Below are positions 1 to 7,596 of a DNA stretch of 64,000 nucleotides, in pieces; within the stretch, counting starts at the first letter, position 1; each line of letters begins with the position of its first letter. The DNA is taken from positions 4,092,001 through 4,156,000 of the forward strand of contig NZ_JALDST010000001.1 in assembly GCF_022747945.1 (NCBI RefSeq). Reading direction: 5' to 3'. Made by a program: the position numbers and the translations under genes. Origin of the DNA: Micromonospora sp. R77 (GTDB lineage Bacteria > Actinomycetota > Actinomycetes > Mycobacteriales > Micromonosporaceae). The notes under the pieces are model-generated. The model was not told the origin of the DNA. It was given only the letters and a program-made list of their open reading frames with translations, and did not search any database.

Positions 1-735
1 GTCGAGTTCACCGTGGACGGCACGTACGCGGTGCTGGTCGACGCCGCCGCCGCCGACGGTCGGGGTCGGGCCACCGTACGCGTCTACGCCGCCCGGGACG
101 TCGCCGGCGCCGTCGCGCCGAACGGCCCGGCGGTGACGGCGACCCTCACGCAGCCCGGCGCGCTGGCCCGGTACCGGTTCACCGGCACCGCGGGCCAGCG
201 GATCTATCTGGACGTGCCGGAGAGCAGCCTGCCCGACCAGTGCTCCCCGCTGGAGCTGCGCGACCCGGGCGGCCGGACGCTGAGCAGCGGCTGCGTGATC
301 AACGGCTCGGGCGAGGTCGACGGCACCCTGCTGCCCGCCGACGGCACCTACACGGTGCTGGTGGACCCGGTGGACCGGACCGTCGGCGCCGTCACGTTGC
401 GGCTGGTCGCCACCCGGGACCGGACCGGCGACATCGACGTCGACGGGCCGCCGGTCGTCGCCACCGTGGACCGGCCCGGCGCGGTCACCGCGTACCGGTT
501 CACGGCCACCGCCGGCACCTCGGTGACCCTGGTCGCCACCGCCGCGACCCTGCCCGACCAGTGCTCACCGCTGGAGCTGCGCGCCCCCGACGGCCGGACG
601 TTGAGCAGCGGCTGCGTGGTCAACGGGTCGGGCGGCGTCGAGCCGACCGTCCTGCCGGCGACCGGCACGTACACCGTCGTGGTGGACCCGTCCGGGGCCG
701 CGACCGGATCGGTCGCCCTCGCCCTGCGGCGCTGA
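1..735 (+). CDS. Secreted repeat protein, C-terminal part (5' end outside window)
   Basis: The reading frame is open from the first base, so the N-terminus lies upstream. What remains is at least two beta-rich repeats of about 115 residues. Each repeat contains PDQCSPLELR, then GRTLSSGC and an NGSG segment, followed by a GTYTVLVDP-type strand. The paired cysteines in each repeat suggest disulfides and export. The pattern resembles pre-peptidase C-terminal or bacterial Ig-like adhesion repeats, but I cannot name the family. A strong hairpin follows the stop. Function unknown; probably an extracellular surface or enzyme-accessory domain. Confidence 0.7.
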   Translation, partial: VEFTVDGTYAVLVDAAAADGRGRATVRVYAARDVAGAVAPNGPAVTATLTQPGALARYRFTGTAGQRIYLDVPESSLPDQCSPLELRDPGGRTLSSGCVINGSGEVDGTLLPADGTYTVLVDPVDRTVGAVTLRLVATRDRTGDIDVDGPPVVATVDRPGAVTAYRFTATAGTSVTLVATAATLPDQCSPLELRAPDGRTLSSGCVVNGSGGVEPTVLPATGTYTVVVDPSGAATGSVALALRR

Positions 736-750
736 CCGGACTGTGGAGGA

Positions 751-787
751 CGGCCCCTTGTCGGCGCTCGGCGCCGACAAGGGGCCG
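751..787. terminator. Intrinsic terminator-like hairpin
   Basis: A perfect 17-bp stem (751-767 with 771-787) closes a TCG loop just after the stop of the repeat protein. There is no clear U-tract, which is usual for high-GC actinomycetes. Confidence 0.7.
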
Positions 788-825
788 CCGTGCTTCAGGT
801 CCTGCCACAGATATTGATAAGAGCC

Positions 826-843
826 TTTACTGTTAACAAAGTT
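826..843 (+). promoter_or_regulatory. Candidate operator upstream of the monooxygenase gene
   Basis: In an unusually AT-rich patch 53-70 bp before the start, TTTACTG and AACAAAGTT lie two bases apart, with an 8-bp palindrome TGTTAACA at 831-838. Both words recur, overlapping, in the ROK/GH3 divergent region at 10787-10800. I infer a shared repressor site, possibly for the ROK protein; this is not proven. Confidence 0.4.
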
Positions 844-895
844 CAAAGTACCTTCATGGCACGTTCCCCCCGTGCCGACCGAAGGAGTGGCCGTC

Positions 896-1648
896 ATGCG
901 TCGAAGAATCACCGTCCCGCTGCTCACCACCGGCGTCGTCGCCGCGACCCTGGCCGTCGCCGCGCCCGCCCAGGCCCACGGTTACGTCTCCGGACCGCCC
1001 AGCCGGCAGGCGCTCTGCGCCCAGGGCCGGGTGCCGGACTGCGGCCAGATCCAGTACGAGCCGCAGAGCGTCGAGGGCCCGAAGGGTCTGCGCGGCTGCA
1101 ACGCCGGGATCAGCCAGTTCGCCGTGCTGAACGACGACAGCCGTGGCTGGCCCGCCACCTCCGTCGGCAGCTCGGTCACCTTCACCTGGGTCAACACCGC
1201 CCGACACGCCACCGCCAACTGGGAGTACTGGATCGGCAACACCCGGGTCGCGGTCGTCGACGGTGGTGGACGCCAGCCGGACGCCACCGTCTCGCACACG
1301 GTCAACCTCGGTGGCTTCTCGGGCCGGCAGAAGGTCCTCGCCATCTGGAACATCGCCGACACCGCCAACGCCTTCTATTCCTGCGTGGACCTCCAGATCG
1401 GCGGGGGCGGCAACCCGACCCCCACCCCGTCACCGACTCCGACCGCCCCGTCGCCCACGCCCACGCCGAGCCCGACGGTGAGCCCGACCGGGTCGCCCGC
1501 CCCGAGCGGCACCTGGACCGCCGGCAAGACGTACCAGGTGGGGGACCGGGTCACCTACAACGGGCTGACGTACCGGTGCCTCCAGGCGCACACCGCGCTC
1601 CCCGGCTGGGAGCCGCCGAACGTGCCGGCGCTGTGGTCCCAGGCATGA
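896..1648 (+). CDS. Lytic polysaccharide monooxygenase (AA10) with C-terminal chitin-binding module
   Basis: Secreted copper enzyme that oxidatively cleaves chitin or cellulose chains. The start at 896 follows GAAGGAG at 881-887. A signal peptide ends AQA-H, leaving His28 as the mature N-terminus. This is required for the copper 'histidine brace', completed by His104 (ARHATANWEYW) with Phe160 at the axial position. The AA10 domain covers residues 28-170. A Thr/Pro/Ser linker follows, and then a CBM5/12 module (about 205-250, GTWTAGKTYQVGDRVTYNG). The length of 250 residues is normal for this architecture. The CBM type suggests chitin as substrate. The upstream AT-rich site shares words with the ROK operator region near 10.8 kb, so induction by amino-sugar breakdown products is plausible. 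Confidence 0.93.
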   Translation: MRRRITVPLLTTGVVAATLAVAAPAQAHGYVSGPPSRQALCAQGRVPDCGQIQYEPQSVEGPKGLRGCNAGISQFAVLNDDSRGWPATSVGSSVTFTWVNTARHATANWEYWIGNTRVAVVDGGGRQPDATVSHTVNLGGFSGRQKVLAIWNIADTANAFYSCVDLQIGGGGNPTPTPSPTPTAPSPTPTPSPTVSPTGSPAPSGTWTAGKTYQVGDRVTYNGLTYRCLQAHTALPGWEPPNVPALWSQA

Positions 1649-1726
1649 CCGCCGCGGGCGCGGCCCCGGTGGGCCGCGCCCGGCGTCGCCCGGCTGCCCG
1701 GCCGGCCGGCGCGTCGGCTGCTCGCC

Positions 1727-2263
1727 GTGGTCGTGCTGGTGGCGCAGCTCGCCACCGCCGGCTGCGTCGCCGCCGCCGACCCGCCAGCCCGCCCACCGCT
1801 CCCCGTCGCCTCGGCCAGCAGCGTCGACGTGCTGTTCCTGACCATGATGGTGGCGCACACCGGGCAGACGCTGGAGCTCACCCGGCTCGGCCTCACCCGC
1901 GCCACCGACCCGGAACTGCGCCGGTTGCTCGCCGCGATCGAGGTGACCGAGACCGACGAACTCGCCACCATGCGGGGCTGGCTGCGCGACGCCGGGCCCG
2001 AGGCGGTGGCCGCCGCCGCCCGGCACGACCACTCCGGACACAGCGACGCCGTCGCCGGGCTGGCCTGGCTCCGCGCGGCCCCCGCCGGGCAGGTGGACGC
2101 GGTGCTGGCCGACGTGCTCGGCGCGCACCAGCGGACGGCGGCCGGCCTGGCCCGGGCGCAGGTCACCGCCGGCACCAGCGACCGGGTACGCGAGCTGGCC
2201 GGGCGCATCGAGCGGTCCCGGACGGCCGAGGTCGCGCTGCTGGCCAAGCTCGCGGCCCACTGA
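1727..2263 (+). CDS. DUF305 family lipoprotein (start probably displaced by a frameshift)
   Basis: The body of the protein is DUF305: VLFLTMMVAHTGQTLEL near the N-terminus and HDHSGHSDA in the middle. This small helical, His/Met-rich family is often linked to metal handling, though its role is unestablished. The GTG start gives a short hydrophobic segment with lipobox LATAGC but no positively charged n-region. An ATG at 1645, overlapping the previous stop as ATGA, begins an Arg-rich peptide in the neighbouring frame. One base change near 1690-1715 would fuse it into a perfect lipoprotein signal (RRLLAVVVLVAQLATAGC). I think the true gene is 1645-2263 with a sequence indel. Confidence 0.75.
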   Translation: MVVLVAQLATAGCVAAADPPARPPLPVASASSVDVLFLTMMVAHTGQTLELTRLGLTRATDPELRRLLAAIEVTETDELATMRGWLRDAGPEAVAAAARHDHSGHSDAVAGLAWLRAAPAGQVDAVLADVLGAHQRTAAGLARAQVTAGTSDRVRELAGRIERSRTAEVALLAKLAAH

Positions 2264-2266
2264 CGG

Positions 2267-2297
2267 CGGCGGGCCGGCCGCCCGGGCCGGCCCGCCG
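2267..2297. terminator. Terminator-like hairpin
   Basis: A 13-bp perfect GC stem (2267-2279 with 2285-2297) follows the DUF305 gene. Confidence 0.6.
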
Positions 2298-2367
2298 ACG
2301 ACGGGACCCCGTAGCCGGAGAGTGACCGGTAGGGTCTCCGGGTCGACCGACCAACGGGGGATCCACA

Positions 2368-3309
2368 GTGAACGTTCACCTTCCCGCCCGGCTCGCGCTG
2401 GGCGTATCGCTTCTCACCGCGGGCCTGGTGGCCACGCCCGCGCCGGTGCACGCCGCCGCGCCGGGCGTGGACACCGCCACGCTCGCCGCCGTCACCGAGC
2501 AGGACCCGGCCACCGGCCGGAACGTGAAGTACCCGGTCAAGCCGGGCGAGGTCGTACCGGCGTCGCTGGGCGTGACCAACCTCGGCGACGCGCCGGTCAA
2601 GGGTCTCGTCGTCCAGGTGCGGGCCGTCGACGACCTCGACCTGGTCACCACGTACGGCAACTGCTGGTACGCGGTGGACAGCAACCTCGACATCGCCTGG
2701 TGCGAGTTCGACGACGAACTCGCCGCGCACGCCACGCTGGCCCCGTCCGGGGACCTCATCGTGACCAAGGCGGACGCGCGGGCCGACAAGGTCGTCGTGG
2801 TCGTCTACCGCTGGTTCAGCAAGGCGTGGGCCGACGAGCGGGGCGGCGTGCAGAAGCTCGCGCAGAGCGACGCCGACCTGGGCAGCACCGCCGTACGCGG
2901 CACCGGGGCCGCGCTGCCGCTGACCGCCCGGGAGCTGCCGCTGCCGAGCGAGCCCCGGCCGACCAACTTCGTGTACGCCACGCTCGTCACCCCGCCGACC
3001 ACCACGGCGAGCCCGTCGGCCAGCACCAGCCCGTCGACCACGGCCAGTCCGTCGGCCAGTGCCAGCCCGTCGGCCACGGGGAGCCCGTCGGCCAGCACCA
3101 GCCCGAGCGGCGTACCCACCTCCACGGCACCGGCCGGCACGCCCGGTGGGAGCCCGGCGGCTCCCGGTGCGGGCGGCGGTGACGGCGGCGGGCTGCCGGT
3201 GACCGGCTCGAACACCGTCGGCGCGGTGGCGGCCGGGGTGGCACTGCTGCTGCTCGGCGGCGTCGGCTACCTGGTCGCCCGGCGGCGGCGGACCCGTTTC
3301 GTCGCCTGA
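2368..3309 (+). CDS. LPxTG cell-wall anchored protein
   Basis: A 313-residue exported protein. It has a signal peptide to about residue 30 (ending PVHAA), a beta-sandwich-like region to about residue 205 with two cysteines (NCWYAV, AWCEF), and a long Ser/Pro/Thr stalk of ASPSAST-type repeats. The C-terminal sorting signal is LPVTG, then a hydrophobic helix, then RRRRTR. A sortase should cleave at LPVT-G and join it to peptidoglycan. The GTG start follows GGGGGATCC. The only sortase in the window (31186-31856) is class F and about 28 kb away, so that pairing is unproven. The function of the extracellular domain is unknown. Confidence 0.85.
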   Translation: MNVHLPARLALGVSLLTAGLVATPAPVHAAAPGVDTATLAAVTEQDPATGRNVKYPVKPGEVVPASLGVTNLGDAPVKGLVVQVRAVDDLDLVTTYGNCWYAVDSNLDIAWCEFDDELAAHATLAPSGDLIVTKADARADKVVVVVYRWFSKAWADERGGVQKLAQSDADLGSTAVRGTGAALPLTARELPLPSEPRPTNFVYATLVTPPTTTASPSASTSPSTTASPSASASPSATGSPSASTSPSGVPTSTAPAGTPGGSPAAPGAGGGDGGGLPVTGSNTVGAVAAGVALLLLGGVGYLVARRRRTRFVA

Positions 3310-3321
3310 CCCGCGTTTGCG

Positions 3322-3355
3322 GAACGCCCCGGTCCGTTCGCGGGCCGGGGCGTTC
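3322..3355. terminator. Intrinsic terminator hairpin
   Basis: A 15-bp stem (3322-3336 with 3341-3355, one G-T pair) has a TTCG tetraloop, just downstream of the wall protein. Confidence 0.75.
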
Positions 3356-3381
3356 GGCATGCCGTGGCAAGGGTGGCACAC

Positions 3382-3428
3382 CGTCAACCGTTGGTTGACG
3401 AATTCGAATCGTCAACCTACGGTTGACG
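3382..3428 (+). promoter_or_regulatory. Two tandem 19-bp palindromic operators
   Basis: CGTCAACC-N3-GGTTGACG occurs at 3382-3400 and again, exactly, at 3410-3428. The copies are 28 bp apart and the second ends one base before the ATG at 3430. The arrangement leaves no room for a normal ribosome binding site, so the transcript is probably leaderless and the operator overlaps the promoter. The neighbouring gene encodes a helix-turn-helix, so autoregulation is the simplest reading. Confidence 0.75.
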
Positions 3429-3429
3429 C

Positions 3430-4152
3430 ATGACGAATCCTCTCCCGATCGCCAACGTCCGGCTCGACGAGCTGATCGAGGGCATCAAGAAGGTGCACAC
3501 CGACACGCTGGACCAACTCGCCAACGCGGTCCTGGTCGCCGACCACCTGGGCGACGTCGCCGACCACCTGATCGGCCACTTCGTGGACCAGGCCCGCCGC
3601 TCCGGCGCCTCCTGGACCGAGATCGGCCGGAGCATGGGGGTGACCAAGCAGGCCGCCCAGAAGCGCTCCGCCGCCAAGGCCGAGACCGCCGCCGCGCTCG
3701 ACCCCAATGCCGGGTTCAGCCGCTTCACCCCGCGCGCCCGCAACGTGGTGATCGCCTCGCAGGACGAGGCGCGGGCGGCCGGTAGCCCCGAGATCCGCCC
3801 CGAACACCTCGCCCTCGGTCTGCTCGCCGAGCCCGAGGCGATCGCCGCGCGGGTCATCGTCGCCCAGGGCGTACCGCTGGAGCGGTTCCGGCAGGTCGTC
3901 ACCGCGAGGCTGGCCCCGGCGGCCGACCAGGTCCCCGACCTGATCCCCTACGACGCGCGCGGCAAGAAGGTCCTGGAACTCACCTTCCGGGAGGCGCTGC
4001 GGCTCGGCCACAACTACATCGGCACCGAGCACCTCCTGCTCGCCCTGCTGGAGGAGGAGGGTGGCCACGGCGTGCTGGCCGACCTGGGGCTGGCGAAGGA
4101 AGGGGTCGAGGAGGCGATCGCCGCGGTCCTCGCGGAGGTCACCGGGCGGTGA
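3430..4152 (+). CDS. HTH and Clp N-terminal (double Clp-N repeat) domain protein
   Basis: A 240-residue protein with no ATPase domain. Residues 57-82 (SWTEIGRSMGVTKQAAQKR) form a helix-turn-helix of the sigma-region-4 type. Residues 100-238 carry two Clp-N repeats (FTPRARNVVIASQDEA...HLALGLL and LTFREALRLGHNYIGTEHLLLALL), as in the N-domain of ClpC or ClpA. Clp-N domains bind adaptors or substrates of the Clp protease, so a DNA-binding protein that senses proteolytic state is plausible. This is inference. Two perfect tandem palindromes abut its start codon and suggest autorepression. It is often mislabelled as a Clp ATPase subunit, but no Walker motifs are present. Confidence 0.88.
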   Translation: MTNPLPIANVRLDELIEGIKKVHTDTLDQLANAVLVADHLGDVADHLIGHFVDQARRSGASWTEIGRSMGVTKQAAQKRSAAKAETAAALDPNAGFSRFTPRARNVVIASQDEARAAGSPEIRPEHLALGLLAEPEAIAARVIVAQGVPLERFRQVVTARLAPAADQVPDLIPYDARGKKVLELTFREALRLGHNYIGTEHLLLALLEEEGGHGVLADLGLAKEGVEEAIAAVLAEVTGR

Positions 4153-4153
4153 G

Positions 4154-4189
4154 CCCCGGTGCGGGGGAGCGGAATCCCCCGCACCGGGG
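4154..4189. terminator. Terminator hairpin after the HTH/Clp-N gene
   Basis: Perfect 14-bp stem (4154-4167 with 4176-4189) and 8-nt loop, immediately after the stop. Confidence 0.7.
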
Positions 4190-4226
4190 AGCACCCGCGC
4201 GCTCCCGACCGGCAGAGTTCCTGGTG

Positions 4227-4263
4227 GGCACGGGTGCGCGGCACGGGGGCGCGCACCCGTGCC
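4227..4263. terminator. Terminator hairpin for the convergent gene
   Basis: Perfect 14-bp stem (4227-4240 with 4250-4263), placed just past the stop of the minus-strand gene ending at 4268. Confidence 0.65.
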
Positions 4264-4267
4264 GCGG

Positions 4268-4786
4268 TCAGTCGGCGGTGGGGAAGCCGTAGCGGAGGGC
4301 GTGCTCGGGGTCGGTCGGGTCGATCTGGCGGACGCCGGCGTCGGCGAGCCGCTTGTTCACCTCGTCCAGGTGCTCCCGCACCAGCCGGGACTCCTCCTCG
4401 GTGACCCGGCCGCGGTGCGGCTTCCCGGCGTGTTCCAGGGTGCCGTAGTCGATCTTCTCGGCGCTCTTGCGGGCCTTCGGCGGCTTCACCCGCTCGGCGG
4501 TACGCAGCAGCTGGGCCATCGGCACGTCGGTGGCCATCGCGTCGAACTCGCTGGCGGTCAGCACCACCCGGCGCGGCTCGCCGTGACCGTGCTTGTCGTG
4601 GATCTCCACCACCGCCACGTCCAGGGCGGCGTCGTCGATGCTCTCGATCTCGACCGGCGTCGCGTCCAACTGCACGGGGCCGGCGACCAGGTCCGGGTGC
4701 TCCAGCACGACGACGCGGACCACCTCGTCGTCCTGCTGCAGAACCGTGCCGCTGAAGTCGGAGACGTGGATCGTCTTCTTGCCCAT
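4268..4786 (-). CDS. Conserved hypothetical protein
   Basis: A 172-residue soluble, acidic protein whose family I do not recognise. The start MGKKTIHVSDFSG was chosen because an AGGAGA-like site lies about 10 bases upstream; the frame is open further upstream but has no better start. The N-terminal half is beta-rich (VVRVVVLEHPDLVAGPV). The C-terminal half is helical and charged, with KPPKARKSAEKIDYGTLEH and EESRLVREHLDEVNKRLADAG, and ends HALRYGFPTAD. There is no signal peptide or membrane segment. Confidence 0.7.
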   Translation of the reverse strand: MGKKTIHVSDFSGTVLQQDDEVVRVVVLEHPDLVAGPVQLDATPVEIESIDDAALDVAVVEIHDKHGHGEPRRVVLTASEFDAMATDVPMAQLLRTAERVKPPKARKSAEKIDYGTLEHAGKPHRGRVTEEESRLVREHLDEVNKRLADAGVRQIDPTDPEHALRYGFPTAD

Positions 4787-4905
4787 GCGCGGAGCATCTC
4801 CTGTGGTAGGCCGATTTTTCGGACCAGGAGACGCTACCCGACACGTGTGCGAACGGTCCGGCTGGAGCGCCCGGGTGTGTCGTCGCTTTCGTCCGCGTAC
4901 TCCGG

Positions 4906-5094
4906 TCAACGGGCGGTCAGGCCGCGCCGGGTGGAGGCGCCGGCGGGCAGCGCGTTCAGCTCGGCCCAGGAGAGCGCCGTCGTTCTCCGGGACTCCCGGT
5001 ACGGCGGCTGCCCCGGGAACCGGCCGGCGGCCTCGGCCGCGCGCCAGCTCCGCTCGGTGTCCTGCTGGTACCGGTCATTCGGCTGATTAGGCAT
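4906..5094 (-). CDS. Small hypothetical protein (62 aa)
   Basis: A short, charged protein beginning MPNQPNDRYQQDTERSWRAA. The ATG at 5094 has GGGACGG eight bases upstream, and an AT-rich stretch (5101-5145) in front looks like a promoter, which is rare here and supports expression. It contains a PPYRESRRTTALSW segment. No family recognised. Confidence 0.5.
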   Translation of the reverse strand: MPNQPNDRYQQDTERSWRAAEAAGRFPGQPPYRESRRTTALSWAELNALPAGASTRRGLTAR

Positions 5095-5158
5095 GACCAT
5101 TACCGTCCCAGAGAAAGTTGTACATGTATGAAAATAGGTGTGACGTGCGATCGATGTC

Positions 5159-6187
5159 TCAGGTTCCCGCCGCCGGCAACCTGACCACGAACCGGCAGCC
5201 ATCGGCGACGTTCTCCACGTCTACCCGCCCGCCGTGTGCCTCAACCAGTCCGCGCACGATCGCCAGTCCCAGACCGCCCGATCCCGCCGCGTCGCCGTTG
5301 CCGGGGCGGGGTGTCCGCGCCGGCTCGCCCCGGAACGCCACGTCGAACACGCGCGGCAGGTCGGACTCCGGGATGCCGCCGCAGCTGTCGGCCACCGCCA
5401 GCCACGCGGTGTCCGAGTCCCGGCCGGCGTCGACCCGTACGGTGCCGTCCTCCGGGGTGTAGCGCACCGCGTTGAGCAGCAGGTTGCCGACCACCCGGGA
5501 CAGCTCCGGCTCGCTGGCGGCCACCGTCGGCCAACCCGACTCGGCGGCCACCAGCCGGATCCGGCGGGCGGCGGCCAGCGGGGCGGTGCCGGCCAGGGCG
5601 TCGGAGACCACGTCGCCCAGCGGCACCGCCGACAGGGACAGTCGCAGCGCTCCGGCGTTGATCCGGGACAGCTCGAACAGGTCGTCGACCAGCCGGGTCA
5701 TCCGGTCGGTCTCCACCCGGATCCGGCGGTGGTACTCCTCGACCGTCTCCGGGTCCCGGACCACCCGGTCCTCCAGCGCCTCCGCCATCGCCCGCAGGCC
5801 CGCCAGTGGCGTACGCAGGTCGTGCGAGACCCAGGCGACCAGGTCGCGGCGGCCCTTCTCGATCCGCCGCTCCCGCTCCCGCGCCTGGTCCGCCCAGACC
5901 GCCGCGGCGGCCAGCCGGCGGCCGAAGAGCAAGCCCACCGCGAGGGTCACCACCGCCGCGGCGGAGACGGTGGTCAGCACCACCTCCAGGTCGTGCGGGG
6001 AGAGGAACATCGCCTCCGCGATCACCGCCACCCCGGCCACCACCGCCGAGACGGTCATGGTGAGCAGCACGAAGATGTGCACGGTGATCGACCGGCCGCG
6101 CAGCAGTCGCAGCGCCGCCGCGCCCACCAGCCCGACGCCGCAGGCCGCGGCGAGCGCCGTACCGAAGATCAGGGCCAGGTCACGCAT
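5159..6187 (-). CDS. Sensor histidine kinase
   Basis: Membrane sensor of a two-component system, 342 residues. Three hydrophobic segments at about residues 4-26, 35-60 and 68-90 leave almost no extracellular loop, so it probably senses a membrane or intramembrane signal. The HisKA domain has the H-box VSHDLRTPL with His122. The ATPase domain has the N-box NLLLNAVRYTP (about 235-245) and glycine motifs DSCGGIPE and GGLGLAIV. Its ATG overlaps the stop of the response regulator upstream, so the two are translationally coupled. The target genes are not visible. Confidence 0.93.
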   Translation of the reverse strand: MRDLALIFGTALAAACGVGLVGAAALRLLRGRSITVHIFVLLTMTVSAVVAGVAVIAEAMFLSPHDLEVVLTTVSAAAVVTLAVGLLFGRRLAAAAVWADQARERERRIEKGRRDLVAWVSHDLRTPLAGLRAMAEALEDRVVRDPETVEEYHRRIRVETDRMTRLVDDLFELSRINAGALRLSLSAVPLGDVVSDALAGTAPLAAARRIRLVAAESGWPTVAASEPELSRVVGNLLLNAVRYTPEDGTVRVDAGRDSDTAWLAVADSCGGIPESDLPRVFDVAFRGEPARTPRPGNGDAAGSGGLGLAIVRGLVEAHGGRVDVENVADGCRFVVRLPAAGT

Positions 6188-6875
6188 CGGTCGGCTCGTA
6201 GCGGTAGCCGACGCCCCAGACGGTGACGATCCGGCGGGGGTTCGCCGGGTCGTCCTCGACCTTCTCCCGCAGGCGGCGCACGTGGACGGTCACCGTGGAC
6301 TGGTCGCCGAAGCTCCAGCCCCAGACCCGGTCCAGCAGTTCCGCCCGGCGGAACGCCCGCGCCGGATGGCGCATCAGGTGGGCCAGCAGGTCGAACTCGC
6401 GCAGCGTCAGGGTCAGCTCCCGGCCGTGCAGCCGGGCCACCCGGGGGCCGGTCTCCACCACCAGGCCGCCGTCGGTCAGCACCTGCGCCGTCACGCCGGC
6501 CGGCTCGCCGCCGGTCCGGCGCAGCACCGACTGCACCCGCAGCACCAGCTCGCGCGGGGAGAACGGCTTGCTCAGGTAGTCGTCCGCGCCCAGCTGCAGG
6601 CCGAGGATCCGGTCGGCCTCGTCGCCGCGTGCGGTGAGCATGACGATGGGTACGCCGTCCGGCCGCTGCCGCAGCCGCCGGCAGACCTCCAGCCCGTCGA
6701 GCACCGGCAGCATCAGATCCAGTACGACCAGCTGGGGTGGTTGCCGGGCGACGGCGGCGAGGGCGGCGGCGCCGTCGCCCACGTGGTCCACCCGGTAGCC
6801 GGCGTGTTCCAGGTAGCGGCACACCACGTCGCTGACCGTCCGGTCGTCGTCGACGACCAGCACCCGTTGCGTCAC
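6180..6875 (-). CDS. OmpR/PhoB-family response regulator
   Basis: A 231-residue regulator. The receiver domain has acidic pocket residues 10-11 (VVDDD), phospho-acceptor Asp53 (VLDLMLP), Thr81 and Lys103. The C-terminal winged helix ends WGVGYRYEPTDA, with recognition region STVTVHVRRLREKVE. The GTG at 6875 was chosen over an upstream ATG at 6914 because GGGAGG lies six bases before it. It overlaps the sensor kinase by 8 bases and forms a two-gene operon with it, regulator first. Confidence 0.93.
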   Translation of the reverse strand: MTQRVLVVDDDRTVSDVVCRYLEHAGYRVDHVGDGAAALAAVARQPPQLVVLDLMLPVLDGLEVCRRLRQRPDGVPIVMLTARGDEADRILGLQLGADDYLSKPFSPRELVLRVQSVLRRTGGEPAGVTAQVLTDGGLVVETGPRVARLHGRELTLTLREFDLLAHLMRHPARAFRRAELLDRVWGWSFGDQSTVTVHVRRLREKVEDDPANPRRIVTVWGVGYRYEPTDA

Positions 6876-6975
6876 GGCGTACCTCCCTCGGTGGGGGCCA
6901 GCGTAACGACGCAAGGTCGGGGCGAGGTGTTGCGAGGCCCTTACGTCCGGGAGTGACGGACATCGCTTCGCAGGT

Positions 6976-6990
6976 TACCCCCGGGGGGTA
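6976..6990 (+). promoter_or_regulatory. CsoR-like (copper-type) operator
   Basis: TACCCCCGGGGGGTA is a near-perfect palindrome of the TACCC-GGGTA class bound by CsoR-family repressors in actinomycetes. It overlaps a TATATG that could be the -10 element (6989-6994) of the DUF4396 gene. Assignment to copper rather than another CsoR-family ligand is inference. Confidence 0.55.
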
Positions 6991-7003
6991 TATGGTCCAC
7001 GAC

Positions 7004-7564
7004 ATGCAGAACTCGAACCTGACCCGGCTGGCGATCGCGGCGACCCTGCACTGCCTCACCGGCTGCGCCATCGGCGAGGTGCTGGGCATGGTCATCGGCA
7101 CCGCGCTCGGCTGGTCCGGCCTCGCCACGATCCTGCTCGCGGTGGCGCTGGCCTTCCTCTTCGGCTACGCCCTGACCGTCCGCCCGGTGCTCCGCTCGGG
7201 CCTGCCGCTGCGTACGGCGATCGGCGTGGCGCTCGCCGCCGACACGGTGAGCATCGCGGTGATGGAGGTCGTCGACAACGCCGTCATGCTGGCCGTGCCC
7301 GGCGCGATGGACGCCCGGCTGACCGACCGGCTCTTCTGGGTCAGCCTGCTGGTCGCCCTCGCGGTGGCGTTCGTGGTCACCGTGCCGGTCAACCGGGCGC
7401 TGATCGGCCGGGGCCGGGGCCACGCCGTGGTGCACAGCTACCACCACGGGGCCGGCCGCCAGGCGGACCACCACGGCACGGCCGGCCACGACCCGGCGGA
7501 CCACCCCGGCGCCACCGGACACGACCCGGCCCCGGCCGACCACGACCACCACGCCGGGCGGTAA
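7004..7564 (+). CDS. DUF4396 membrane protein with His-rich tail
   Basis: A four-helix membrane protein of the DUF4396 family (LHCLTGCAIGEVLGMVIG, DTVSIAVMEVVDNAVMLA). The C-terminal 45 residues are crowded with histidine, in HSYHHG, DHH and DHDHH clusters typical of metal-binding tails. The start at 7004 (MQNSNLTRL) would be leaderless if TATATG at 6989-6994 is the -10 box; an ATG at 6992 in the same frame is the alternative. With the CsoR-like operator just upstream, a role in copper or another soft-metal response is likely. The biochemical activity is unknown. Confidence 0.82.
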   Translation: MQNSNLTRLAIAATLHCLTGCAIGEVLGMVIGTALGWSGLATILLAVALAFLFGYALTVRPVLRSGLPLRTAIGVALAADTVSIAVMEVVDNAVMLAVPGAMDARLTDRLFWVSLLVALAVAFVVTVPVNRALIGRGRGHAVVHSYHHGAGRQADHHGTAGHDPADHPGATGHDPAPADHDHHAGR

Positions 7565-7596
7565 GCCCGAGCCGGACCGGGCCCGGCGGGCGTACG

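Noticed and set aside
788..895. DasR-type (dre) site before the chitin monooxygenase
   Set aside because: No sequence close to ACTGGTCTAGACCACT is present; the AT-rich words there resemble the ROK region instead.
3430..4152. Naming the HTH/Clp-N protein a Clp ATPase (ClpC)
   Set aside because: It has the Clp-N repeats only; no Walker A/B or AAA modules exist in its 240 residues.
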